This document shows positions 1 through 6,620 of a stretch of DNA of 29,601 nucleotides, one piece after another. The notes below the pieces were generated by a model. That model was given only the letters and a program-made list of their open reading frames with translations. It searched no databases and was not told the DNA's origin. The stretch spans positions 2,380 through 31,980 of the forward strand of contig DIEW01000056.1 of assembly GCA_002418825.1 (NCBI GenBank), written 5' to 3'. Each line of letters opens with the position of its first letter. Positions within the stretch are counted from its first letter, which is position 1. The stretch is from Syntrophaceae bacterium UBA5764 (lineage in GTDB: Bacteria; Desulfobacterota; Syntrophia; Syntrophales; Smithellaceae). Position numbers and translations under genes: made by a program.

Positions 1-1189
1 TCCACATCTGGTTCTGGCCGACTTCCGTGGTGACGAAGACATCGCCGTTTGTTACGTAATAAAGTTTCTCGATAACGTACTGCGGCTTGATAATTTCCCC
101 GTTCTGGCAGTAGGTCAGCGGCACTTTTTCTCTCCATTGCTCGATTTCCGTCAGCCACTCCTGACGCGTATCTTTGGCCGGAACGTACTTGTGCTCGGCC
201 AGGAACTGAATCAGATCTTTCAGCGTAGCTTTGGTTTCACCGATAATAGGCAATTCCACCACGACGTTTCTGTTAATGGATGAAGGATCGATATCTATTT
301 GCACAATCTGCGCGTTGGGCGCGAAAGTTTCAATAGTACCCGTAACGCGATCGTCAAAGCGCACGCCCACGGCAATGAGCAAATCACAGTGGCTTACTGC
401 CATGTTTGCATGGTAAGTTCCGTGCATTCCCAGCATACCCAGCCAAAGCGGGTCCGTGCCGGGGAATGAACCAAGCCCCATCAAAGTTCCGGTTACGGGT
501 ATTTGGTATTTTCGCGCCAGTTTCGTCAGTTCGTCCGATGCCTTGCCCAGAATGACGCCCCCGCCCGTCATCAGCAGAGGTTTTTTCGCTTGAAGAAGCA
601 TTTCCAAAACCTGCGATAATTTCTTAGGAACGGGTTTATGCGCAACATCGTAATTTCTGATTTTGATGTTGGCCGGATTGAATTCTGTTTCCGCGGCCAT
701 GACATTTTTAGGGAGGTCGACCAGCACCGGCCCGGGCCTTCCGGATCGCGCGATATGAAAAGCTTCTTTAATGGTCGCCGCCAATTCCTCAACACTTCTG
801 ACTAAAAAATTATGTTTGGTGCACGGACGCGTAATACCGGTGATATCCGATTCCTGAAAGGCGTCGTTGCCGATTAATGTTGTGGGAACCTGTCCGGTAA
901 AGACGACGACAGGTATGGAATCCATATTGGCGGTGGCAATTCCCGTGACTGTGTTTGTTGCGCCGGGGCCGGAAGTGACCAGGCAGACACCTACTTTCCC
1001 CGTAGCGCGCGCGTAGCCGTCGGCAGCATGGACTGCCCCCTGTTCGTGGCGAACAAGAATGTGTTTGAGTTTGCTTTTGTATAACTGGTCGTAAATATCC
1101 AGAACGGCTCCGCCCGGATAGCCGAAGATTAAATCCACTTTCTCTTCTTCCAGCATTTTCAGCAGAATTTGTGAACCTTTCAGTTTCAT
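1..1189 (-). CDS. ilvB: acetolactate synthase large subunit, 3' end cut off by the window edge
   Basis: Thiamine-diphosphate enzyme that condenses two pyruvates (or pyruvate and 2-oxobutyrate), the first shared step of valine, leucine and isoleucine synthesis. About 396 residues are present. The N-terminal domain shows GYPGGAVLDIYD (about 23-34), the catalytic Glu of RHEQGA (Glu49) and TSGPGATN (about 72-79). The central domain follows (about 190-325, with VGVRFDDRVTG), and the C-terminal cofactor domain starts near the edge (TTEVGQNQMW). The ATG at 1187-1189 is preceded by GGAGTG. The small subunit ilvN would be expected beyond the edge. Expression should be controlled by the attenuator at 1225-1427. 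The family call is very safe. A biosynthetic rather than catabolic enzyme is inferred from the branched-chain leader peptide. Confidence 0.95.
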   Translation of the reverse strand, partial: MKLKGSQILLKMLEEEKVDLIFGYPGGAVLDIYDQLYKSKLKHILVRHEQGAVHAADGYARATGKVGVCLVTSGPGATNTVTGIATANMDSIPVVVFTGQVPTTLIGNDAFQESDITGITRPCTKHNFLVRSVEELAATIKEAFHIARSGRPGPVLVDLPKNVMAAETEFNPANIKIRNYDVAHKPVPKKLSQVLEMLLQAKKPLLMTGGGVILGKASDELTKLARKYQIPVTGTLMGLGSFPGTDPLWLGMLGMHGTYHANMAVSHCDLLIAVGVRFDDRVTGTIETFAPNAQIVQIDIDPSSINRNVVVELPIIGETKATLKDLIQFLAEHKYVPAKDTRQEWLTEIEQWREKVPLTYCQNGEIIKPQYVIEKLYYVTNGDVFVTTEVGQNQMW

Positions 1190-1224
1190 TGAATCACTCC
1201 ACAAATAATATTTTAATGGTAAAA

Positions 1225-1263
1225 CTAAAAAAGCCGCTTGTTTCTTCGAGAAAAAGCGGCTTT
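1225..1263 (-). terminator. attenuator terminator hairpin (3:4) of the ilvB leader
   Basis: On the minus strand AAAGCCGCTT (1254-1263) pairs over 10 bp with AAGCGGCTTT (1230-1239). The inner segments TTTCT and AGAAA extend the stem past a one-base bulge. A run of six T ends the stem. This is an intrinsic terminator 40 bases before the ilvB start codon. Its 5' arm is also the 3' arm of the competing antiterminator. Confidence 0.85.
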
Positions 1264-1283
1264 GTGCCAAATAACAAAGCCGC
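1256..1283 (-). promoter_or_regulatory. antiterminator hairpin (2:3) of the ilvB leader
   Basis: GCGGCTTTGT (1274-1283) and ACAAAGCCGC (1256-1265) are perfect 10-bp complements with an 8-base loop. Forming this hairpin uses up the 5' arm of the terminator, so it excludes 3:4. The complementarity is direct from sequence. The regulatory role is inferred from the geometry and from the leader peptide upstream. Confidence 0.8.
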
Positions 1284-1307
1284 GGTTTCAAGGGGCCCGC
1301 GGCTTTG
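1275..1307 (-). promoter_or_regulatory. anti-antiterminator or pause hairpin (1:2) of the ilvB leader
   Basis: CAAAGCCGCGG (1297-1307) and CCGCGGCTTTG (1275-1285) form a perfect 11-bp GC-rich stem with an 11-base loop, 12 bases after the leader-peptide stop codon. It competes with the 2:3 antiterminator for arm 2, so its formation leaves 3:4 free to terminate. A further segment in the leader codons (1329-1337) can pair with 1306-1314, next to arm 1. Confidence 0.8.
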
Positions 1308-1319
1308 CATCTTTTATGT

Positions 1320-1427
1320 CTAGTTCTTAAAGATACACGAACCGGCAGACCCCTTGCGTACTACTACGACCAGTACGCTTACAATGTTAATTATCAGGTT
1401 GCCGAACAGTTTTTCTTTAAGAAACAT
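1320..1427 (-). CDS. ilv operon leader peptide (attenuation peptide)
   Basis: A 35-codon reading frame from ATG (1425-1427) to TAG (1320-1322). It has 14 branched-chain residues: 4 Leu, 4 Ile and 6 Val. Residues 11-23 read LIINIVSVLVVVV, where 11 of 13 are Leu, Ile or Val, four of them consecutive Val codons. AAGG stands 9 bases before the start, and a consensus promoter lies just upstream. Three competing hairpins follow before ilvB. This is the layout of the well-known ilvB and ilvGMEDA leaders of enteric bacteria: a ribosome stalled on Val/Ile/Leu codons when charged tRNA is short shifts the RNA towards antitermination. The peptide is likely only a sensor with no function of its own. I recognise the type of element, not a specific homologue. 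Confidence 0.88.
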   Translation of the reverse strand: MFLKEKLFGNLIINIVSVLVVVVRKGSAGSCIFKN

Positions 1428-1461
1428 GTGTTAAAACCTTAGTTTTCTTACGCTTGCTTTT

Positions 1462-1490
1462 TTATTAACGGAAAGAGGATTTTTTGTCAA
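1462..1490 (-). promoter_or_regulatory. sigma-70 type promoter of the ilvB leader
   Basis: On the minus strand TTGACA (1485-1490) and TAATAA (1462-1467) are separated by exactly 17 bases. The expected transcription start, near 1455, leaves about 28 bases before the leader-peptide ATG. The promoter lies just past the end of the PBP1A gene. Confidence 0.8.
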
Positions 1491-1518
1491 GTTACTTTTC
1501 TGCGGGGAAAAAACCGCG

Positions 1519-3555
1519 TCAACGGAATAAATCTTCTTTTTCTTCGGGGTAGCCGAAGGATTGTTCGCTTGGTTTCGTGCCTTCCAGGAAGCATTCATAG
1601 ATAGTTGCTGCGCCGCCGTCAGTGGATAGCTGCCCCGTTTGTTTATTCACCCTCATAAATACGATGCCCTCCGGCGTGGGAAATGTTTCCACGGGAGCGT
1701 TTTTTAACACTTTTTCCATAAAATACAGCCAGATTGGAGCTGCCGCCCTGCCGCCCACTTCTTGTTTGCCTAAAGATATTTCCTGATCAAATCCCACCCA
1801 GACTCCGGTGATTAACGATGGAGTGGAACCGATAAACCAGGCATCGCGGTAATCGTTGGTGGTGCCGGTTTTGCCCGCGACCGGCCTGCTGATGCTTTTT
1901 ACCCTGCGGCCGGTGCCGGATTCCACCACATCGCGCATTATATACTGTGTCATGAAAGCGATGCGCGGATCGATTACCTGTTCTGATTCTGGTTTGTTTT
2001 CTTCAAAAACGTTTCCGGTACGGTCAACAATTTTTTTAATGAAATAAGGGGTAACCTTTTTCCCGCCGTTGGCCAGAACACCGTAGGCTCTTACCAGTTC
2101 CTGCAATGTGACACCTGAAGAACCCAGCGCCATAGATAATGTCCGCACGATTGGCGAAGTAATGCCCATATTAGCGGCATAAGACGCCGCGTAATCAGGA
2201 CCTATTTCCTGAAGGATTTTTACGGTTACGACATTGCGCGACTGGACAAGCGCCGTTCTCATTGTTATCGGCCCTAAAAACTTTTCGTCGAAATTTCTTG
2301 GTCTCCAAAAACCGTCTTCCGCCGTGGGGTCTTCTATCACAATGGGGGAATCGTCGAAGACGGAAGAAGGATTGAATCCTTTGTCGAATGCCGCCGTGTA
2401 AATAAGCGGCTTAAAAGCGGAGCCGGGCTGGCGGCGGGATTGCGTGGCGCGGTTGAACTCACTTTTGCGGAAATCACGTCCTCCCACCATGGCGCGTATG
2501 GCGCCGGTTTTGACGTCCATACAGATAAGCGCCCCCTGCACCAGGCCGCGTTCATATTTTTGCCTTTCTTCCAATTCCGTTAATCCCTTTTCCACGGCTT
2601 CGTTGGCTTCTTTTTGCGCCTCCAGATTTAAAGTGGTGTAAATGGAAAGACCTTCTTTATATAAAACATCTCCGCCATATTTTTCCTGCACGTAGCGACG
2701 GACGTTTTCCACAAAATAAGCCGCAACTTTTTCTTTTTCCTTTTTTTCCTGAAGCTGCAAAGGTTCAGTGGCTGCTTTATCCATTTCTTCCTTGGTAATG
2801 TATCCGTCTTCGAACATGCGGTTGAGAACGTAAATTTGCCGCTGCTTGGCTCTTTCCAAATAAAGAAATGGAGAATAAGTGCTGGGCGCTTTGGGTAGGC
2901 CGGCCAGCAGAGCCGCTTCGGGCAGAGTCAGTTCAGATGCGCTTTTGCCGAAGTAGGCCAGAGATGCCGATTCTATCCCGTAAGTACCGTGTCCCAGATA
3001 AATTTGATTTAAGTAAAGATTTAAGATTTCCTCTTTGGAAAGATATTTGTCAATCTTGTAGGCCAGAATTGCCTCTTTCAATTTTCGTATATATTTCTTT
3101 TCAGGTGAAAGATACATCATCTTGGCGACCTGTTGAGTGATAGTACTGCCTCCCTGGACGATTTGTCCCGCTTCCAAATTTTTGAACATCGCCCGGAAAA
3201 TGCTTTTAATATCGAAGCCCTTATGCTGGTAAAAACGTGAGTCCTCGGAAGCCACAAAAGCGTACTGGACGACTTTGGGCACGTTTTTGATATCGACGAT
3301 TTTTCTGTCTTCCAGAAAGAATTCATCGATAATTTCGTCATTGTCGTCATAAACGCACGAGGCGATGCTCGGACGATAATCTTTGAGTGTTTCCACACTG
3401 GGCAAGTCGAGGGTTACGGCATAGTAAGTAACTGTTCCGAAAACCGAAACAAAGAGAATGGAAACGATGATAAGCGCAAAGAGGATGAAAAGTTTGGATA
3501 ATTTATTTACTTCTCCCTCAGTGTCCCGATAATATTTTATACGTCTTAGAGGCAT
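1519..3555 (-). CDS. mrcA: penicillin-binding protein 1A family, bifunctional transglycosylase/transpeptidase
   Basis: Inner-membrane enzyme that polymerises and cross-links peptidoglycan. From ATG 3555 it is 678 residues, of normal family length. It has a membrane anchor (about 22-46) and a GT51 glycosyltransferase domain with catalytic Glu104 in SEDSRFYQHKGFD and the GGSTITQQVAK motif. The transpeptidase domain has SAFK (nucleophile Ser379, Lys382), SRN (439-441) and KTGT (562-565). A TTG at 3567 overlaps the tatC stop codon and would add four residues. I prefer the ATG, which has GAG 7 bases upstream. It is the third gene of a tatB-tatC-PBP1A operon. No convincing terminator follows, so read-through would enter the ilvB leader on the same strand. 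Confidence 0.93.
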   Translation of the reverse strand: MPLRRIKYYRDTEGEVNKLSKLFILFALIIVSILFVSVFGTVTYYAVTLDLPSVETLKDYRPSIASCVYDDNDEIIDEFFLEDRKIVDIKNVPKVVQYAFVASEDSRFYQHKGFDIKSIFRAMFKNLEAGQIVQGGSTITQQVAKMMYLSPEKKYIRKLKEAILAYKIDKYLSKEEILNLYLNQIYLGHGTYGIESASLAYFGKSASELTLPEAALLAGLPKAPSTYSPFLYLERAKQRQIYVLNRMFEDGYITKEEMDKAATEPLQLQEKKEKEKVAAYFVENVRRYVQEKYGGDVLYKEGLSIYTTLNLEAQKEANEAVEKGLTELEERQKYERGLVQGALICMDVKTGAIRAMVGGRDFRKSEFNRATQSRRQPGSAFKPLIYTAAFDKGFNPSSVFDDSPIVIEDPTAEDGFWRPRNFDEKFLGPITMRTALVQSRNVVTVKILQEIGPDYAASYAANMGITSPIVRTLSMALGSSGVTLQELVRAYGVLANGGKKVTPYFIKKIVDRTGNVFEENKPESEQVIDPRIAFMTQYIMRDVVESGTGRRVKSISRPVAGKTGTTNDYRDAWFIGSTPSLITGVWVGFDQEISLGKQEVGGRAAAPIWLYFMEKVLKNAPVETFPTPEGIVFMRVNKQTGQLSTDGGAATIYECFLEGTKPSEQSFGYPEEKEDLFR

Positions 3556-3563
3556 GTTTTTTC

Positions 3564-4319
3564 TCAATCTTTAATTTCAGAATTTTGTTCGTTTTCTTTT
3601 CGGGCAAATCTGGCCACAAATATACTCACTTCATAAAGGAACATCAAGGGTATCGCCATTAATATCTGGCTTAACGCGTCGGGCGAAGGAGTTAATGCCG
3701 CGGCGAAAATAAAAATGAATAAAATGGCAAATTTACGCTGTTTGGAGAGCATCTTGGCGTTGACGATGCCCAGTTTTGTCAAAAAGAAAATGAACACCGG
3801 CAGCTCGAAGGACAAGCCGAAACCTAGTAAGAAGGTGACGAATAAAGACAGATATTCGCGGAAAGAAATCATCGCCTGCAGATATTGGTTGTTGAAGCCG
3901 ACGAAAAACTTGAACGCGGGAGGTAAAACGACAAAATAACCAAAAAGAATGCCGCCTAAAAAAAGAAATGTGGACGAAATGACAAAAGGCGCCACGTATT
4001 TTTTTTCTCTGGGCAGCAATCCCGGCGAGATAAATTTCCATATTTGATAAAGGATATAGGGACTGGTAAGCATCAGCGAAGCAAAAAAGGAAAGTTTCAT
4101 GTAAACGAAAAACGCTTCCGTCACACCTATGTAAACAAGATGACTGCCCTGTGGCAGAACCTGGGTAAGCGGTTTGGTGATAACATCGAAAACAAAATCC
4201 TTGAAATAAAAACAGACGCCGAAGCCAATGCCTAAAGCGATGATAATGCGAAAAAGTCTTTTCCGTAGCTCTATGAGGTGCTCGGTCAGTGACATTTTAT
4301 TGTCTTCTTGAGATTTCAT
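3564..4319 (-). CDS. tatC: Sec-independent protein translocase TatC
   Basis: Multi-spanning core of the twin-arginine translocase, which recognises the twin-arginine signal peptide of folded exported proteins. The 251 residues show the conserved N-terminal LTEHLIELRKRL and six hydrophobic segments (roughly 22-39, 70-95, 110-133, 155-180, 196-213, 217-236). The periplasmic-loop LLPREKKYVAPF and GFGLSFELPVFIF, with its membrane Glu, are also present. A second Met at residue 9 (MSLTEHL) is an alternative start closer to the usual family start. The gene follows tatB by 12 bases and its stop overlaps the region of the PBP1A start, so the genes are probably co-transcribed. Confidence 0.95.
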   Translation of the reverse strand: MKSQEDNKMSLTEHLIELRKRLFRIIIALGIGFGVCFYFKDFVFDVITKPLTQVLPQGSHLVYIGVTEAFFVYMKLSFFASLMLTSPYILYQIWKFISPGLLPREKKYVAPFVISSTFLFLGGILFGYFVVLPPAFKFFVGFNNQYLQAMISFREYLSLFVTFLLGFGLSFELPVFIFFLTKLGIVNAKMLSKQRKFAILFIFIFAAALTPSPDALSQILMAIPLMFLYEVSIFVARFARKENEQNSEIKD

Positions 4320-4331
4320 AATGTGATTGTA

Positions 4332-4622
4332 CTATTCGGAAGAGGTCTCTGATTCTTTTTTTGTTTTATCCAATGTTTCGGGATTGGATTCATTATTGTC
4401 TGATTTTTTCAATAGAAGCGAGTTTTTCAGGCCGTCATCATCCGGTTTTTCGTCTTCCTTAAAGGTGTTTTTGACATCATCGGTTATGTCGTCTGCCGCC
4501 CGGCGCAGTTCGCTGAAACCCTTGCCCAGACTTTTAGCTAGGTCGGGCAGTTTTTTTGGGCCCACGATAAGCAGAGCGATTATCGCGATGATGATAAGTT
4601 CCTGAAAACCTATATTGAACAC
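4332..4622 (-). CDS. tatB: twin-arginine translocase TatA/TatB family subunit
   Basis: Small single-span Tat subunit of 96 residues. MFNIGFQELIII resembles TatB, with a Glu at position 8 of the membrane segment. It is followed by the hinge GPKKLPDLAKSLGKGFSELRR, an amphipathic helix and a charged, low-complexity tail. The start codon is GTG (4620-4622), with AAGGAG 11 bases upstream. TatA and TatB are hard to separate by eye in this group, and one such protein may serve both roles here. It is the first gene of the operon with tatC, driven by the promoter at 4657-4684. Confidence 0.88.
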   Translation of the reverse strand: MFNIGFQELIIIAIIALLIVGPKKLPDLAKSLGKGFSELRRAADDITDDVKNTFKEDEKPDDDGLKNSLLLKKSDNNESNPETLDKTKKESETSSE

Positions 4623-4656
4623 TAACTTATCAACTCCTTAAAAATCGAGTTATTAG

Positions 4657-4684
4657 ACTATATGGGGAAACCTGTTTTTGTCAA
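4657..4684 (-). promoter_or_regulatory. promoter of the tatB-tatC-PBP1A operon
   Basis: On the minus strand TTGACA (4679-4684) and TATAGT (4657-4662) are separated by 16 bases, about 35 bases upstream of the tatB GTG. It is a near-consensus housekeeping promoter. Confidence 0.75.
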
Positions 4685-4750
4685 TGGTTTTTGCATCGCC
4701 CGTTTGACTGAGGAGAATTTGTCAGTAGTGTCGGATTTGTCTTGGCAGGG

Positions 4751-4756
4751 TATAAT
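4751..4756 (+). promoter_or_regulatory. possible -10 box for the selenoprotein gene
   Basis: A perfect TATAAT lies 49 bases before the ATG at 4805. No good -35 element is found 16-18 bases upstream, so the promoter may be weak, activator-dependent, or not real. Confidence 0.4.
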
Positions 4757-4804
4757 TTTATGCGGTACAATGCTGCTGCGAAAAAAAGGTGAAGGACATT
4801 ATTT

Positions 4805-5149
4805 ATGAAAATAGGATTTTACTGCTGGAGCGCGTGAAGCACTTGCCGCCAGACAAGAGAGTTTCTCTTACGCAAGAAAGTTGAATTTAGCGAGCGTGAT
4901 TTTTTCAAGGAGCCATTCAGTCGCGCGGAAATAGGAAAATTACTTCAGGGCAGACAGCCCTCCGAGATGTTCAATTTCCGCAGCCCCAGTTTTAAAAGGC
5001 TAGGTTTGAACTGCGATGAATTAACAGTCACGGAACTGATTGACTTAATGTTGAAAGAGCCGCGCCTGATTCGCCGTCCGGTGGTGAGAGTGGATAAAAA
5101 AGTTTATTTCGGCGCGGATGCGAAAGTATTGGTCGACGTCTTGAAATAA
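4805..5149 (+). CDS. ArsC/Spx-family thioredoxin-fold selenoprotein (in-frame TGA read as selenocysteine)
   Basis: Reading from ATG 4805 through a single in-frame TGA at 4835-4837 (codon 11) gives 114 residues, normal for the ArsC/Spx/YffB family. The N-terminus reads MKIGFYCWSAUSTCRQTREF, where U is the TGA. This is the family's beta-strand followed by CxTCRxxxxF, with the catalytic Cys replaced, giving a UxxC pair (U11, C14). The C-terminal half has the typical ELIDLMLKEPRLIRRPVV with its cis-Pro segment, then a FGAD strand. GAAGGA lies 8 bases before the ATG. A SECIS-like hairpin follows the TGA. An open frame without the TGA starts only at 4967 and would lose the active site. The substrate is unknown; arsenate reduction, a glutaredoxin-like role or an Spx-like switch are all possible. 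The alternative is a nonsense-mutated pseudogene, which I think unlikely. Confidence 0.85.
4835..4876 (+). promoter_or_regulatory. bacterial SECIS element (UGA plus downstream hairpin)
   Basis: Downstream of the TGA (4835-4837), CTTGC (4842-4846) pairs with GCAAG (4872-4876). Inside it AAGAGA (4855-4860) pairs with TCTCTT (4864-4869), closing the three-base loop GTT. The first loop base is a G, 24 bases after the TGA. Bacterial SECIS elements are known as hairpins within the coding sequence just after the UGA, with a small apical loop bearing a G early in the loop, recognised by SelB. Pairing was done by eye. Confidence 0.75.
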
Positions 5150-5260
5150 AAAACACTTTTTGCCAGGTTCTCTTCACCCGCCGGGGAAATATTTTGCGCT
5201 TTAAATCCATTTATGTTAAGCCAAATTAAAGTTAACCGATTAAATCCAGAGAGGTTATGC

Positions 5261-6313
5261 ATGTCTAAGAGAACCGGTATTGTTCAGGATCAGCGCTATT
5301 TGCAGCATTCGGCCGGCGCTTATCATCCGGAAAGTCCCCAGCGGCTTGCGGCGGTGCATGCCATGCTTAACACCCCGACAATGGCGCAGAAATTCGTACA
5401 GATTACGCCGCGGGAAGCGACGCATAAAGAAATAGAAATGATACATGTTCCTCCTTATGTGGAGGATATTGCTGAAACCGCCGGGAAGGACCGTGTTTAC
5501 CTTGATCCGGACACGTCCACCAGCCCGGAAAGTTATGAGACAGCGAAACTGGCAGTGGGCGGTCTTTTGAATGCCATAGACAGCGTAATGCAGAAAACAG
5601 TGGATAACGTTTTTGCCCTGGTCAGACCTCCCGGGCATCACGCGGAATACGACAGCGCCGCCGGTTTTTGTATCTTTAATAATGCTGCCATCGGCGCGCT
5701 GCATGCTATTAATAAATATAATCTAAAAAAAATACTGATAGTTGACTGGGATCTGCATCACGGCAACGGCACCCAACACAGCTTTGAGGACGACCCCAGG
5801 GTTCTTTACTTTTCTACACATCAGTATCCGTATTATCCCGGCACAGGAAGTCTGCAGGAGGTCGGCAGAGGGAAAGGAGAGGGCTATACTATTAATGTTC
5901 CGTTGAGTGTGGGGGCCAATGACGCGTCGTTTGTGAAAATATTTAGGAAAATTTTGCAACCGGTAGCCCTGCAGTATAAACCAGATTTTGTGTTGGTTTC
6001 CGCCGGATTCGATACGTATTTTCAGGATCCACTGGGAGGCATGCGCGTGACGCCGAAGGGTTTTGCCGCCATGACCAGAATATTGCTGGGCATCGCCGAT
6101 ACCTGCTGTGAAGGGCGCCTCGTTGCGGTGCTGGAGGGTGGCTACCACGCCGCGGGGCTTGCTGATTCAATAAAAGCAGTCTTGGAGGAAATGCACAACG
6201 ATACTGTGTGCACTGAAGAGCAGCTGGCGGCGATGGAAAAAGAAGCTGATGCAAGCGCCGATAATGTAATCAAACAGGTAACGGCGAAAATCAAGCCGTA
6301 CTGGAATGTGTAG
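5261..6313 (+). CDS. histone deacetylase-like (HDAC/AcuC/polyamine deacetylase) amidohydrolase
   Basis: Zinc-dependent hydrolase of the arginase/deacetylase fold that removes acyl groups from lysine or polyamine amides. From ATG 5261 (GAGAGG 6 bases upstream) it is 350 residues. A further in-frame start at 5213 lacks a good site. It shows RPPGHHAEY (the His pair 126-127), the metal ligands Asp164 and His166 in DWDLHHGNG, Asp251 in SAGFD, and LEGGYH with the transition-state Tyr295. All catalytic residues are intact. The substrate cannot be told from sequence. It lies between the selenoprotein gene and gatC on the same strand, with only 11 bases to gatC. Confidence 0.9.
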   Translation: MSKRTGIVQDQRYLQHSAGAYHPESPQRLAAVHAMLNTPTMAQKFVQITPREATHKEIEMIHVPPYVEDIAETAGKDRVYLDPDTSTSPESYETAKLAVGGLLNAIDSVMQKTVDNVFALVRPPGHHAEYDSAAGFCIFNNAAIGALHAINKYNLKKILIVDWDLHHGNGTQHSFEDDPRVLYFSTHQYPYYPGTGSLQEVGRGKGEGYTINVPLSVGANDASFVKIFRKILQPVALQYKPDFVLVSAGFDTYFQDPLGGMRVTPKGFAAMTRILLGIADTCCEGRLVAVLEGGYHAAGLADSIKAVLEEMHNDTVCTEEQLAAMEKEADASADNVIKQVTAKIKPYWNV

Positions 6314-6324
6314 GAGGATAAAAC

Positions 6325-6612
6325 TTGAAATTAACCGCTCAGGAAGTTGAATATGTCGCGCATCTGGCGCGTCTGGAAATAACGCCGCAGGAAAAAGAAA
6401 AATTCACCGCGCAGCTAAACGACATTTTACTCTATATTGATAAATTAAACGAACTGGACACCAAAGGCGTGGAGCCGATGAGCCATGCCATTGGCGTCAC
6501 CAACGCTTTCCGTGAAGATAAAGTCGCTGCATCGATCGGCACGGAAACAACACTTGCGAACGCTCCGGACGCGCGCGGCGAATTCTTTCGCGTGCCCAAA
6601 GTTATAGAATAA
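6325..6612 (+). CDS. gatC: aspartyl/glutamyl-tRNA amidotransferase subunit C
   Basis: Small subunit (95 residues) that holds GatA and GatB together in the enzyme converting mischarged Asp-tRNA(Asn) and/or Glu-tRNA(Gln) to the amide form. It has the family pattern VEYVAHLARLEIT, LNDILLYIDKLNELDT and the GVEPMSHAI belt, ending VPKVIE. The start is TTG at 6325, supported by a strong AGGAGG 7 bases upstream and by the correct N-terminus. First of gatC-gatA-gatB, with 8 bases to gatA. Confidence 0.95.
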   Translation: MKLTAQEVEYVAHLARLEITPQEKEKFTAQLNDILLYIDKLNELDTKGVEPMSHAIGVTNAFREDKVAASIGTETTLANAPDARGEFFRVPKVIE

Positions 6613-6620
6613 AGGAAATT

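Noticed and set aside
1501..1518. Hairpin GCGG/CCGC just after the PBP1A gene as a terminator
   Set aside because: The stem is only 4 bp, the T run is in the loop rather than after the stem, and it would overlap the ilv promoter region.
2337..2555. Second reading frame inside the PBP1A gene
   Set aside because: It lies fully within a well-conserved transpeptidase domain in another frame and shows no family features.
4835..4837. Reading the TGA as a nonsense mutation and the gene as a pseudogene
   Set aside because: The TGA falls exactly on the catalytic Cys position, the frame is intact on both sides, a ribosome site precedes it and a SECIS-like hairpin follows. A chance mutation would rarely satisfy all of these.
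4967..5149. A separate 60-residue gene starting at 4967
   Set aside because: It is the C-terminal half of the ArsC/Spx-like frame, has no good ribosome site, and would lack the active site.
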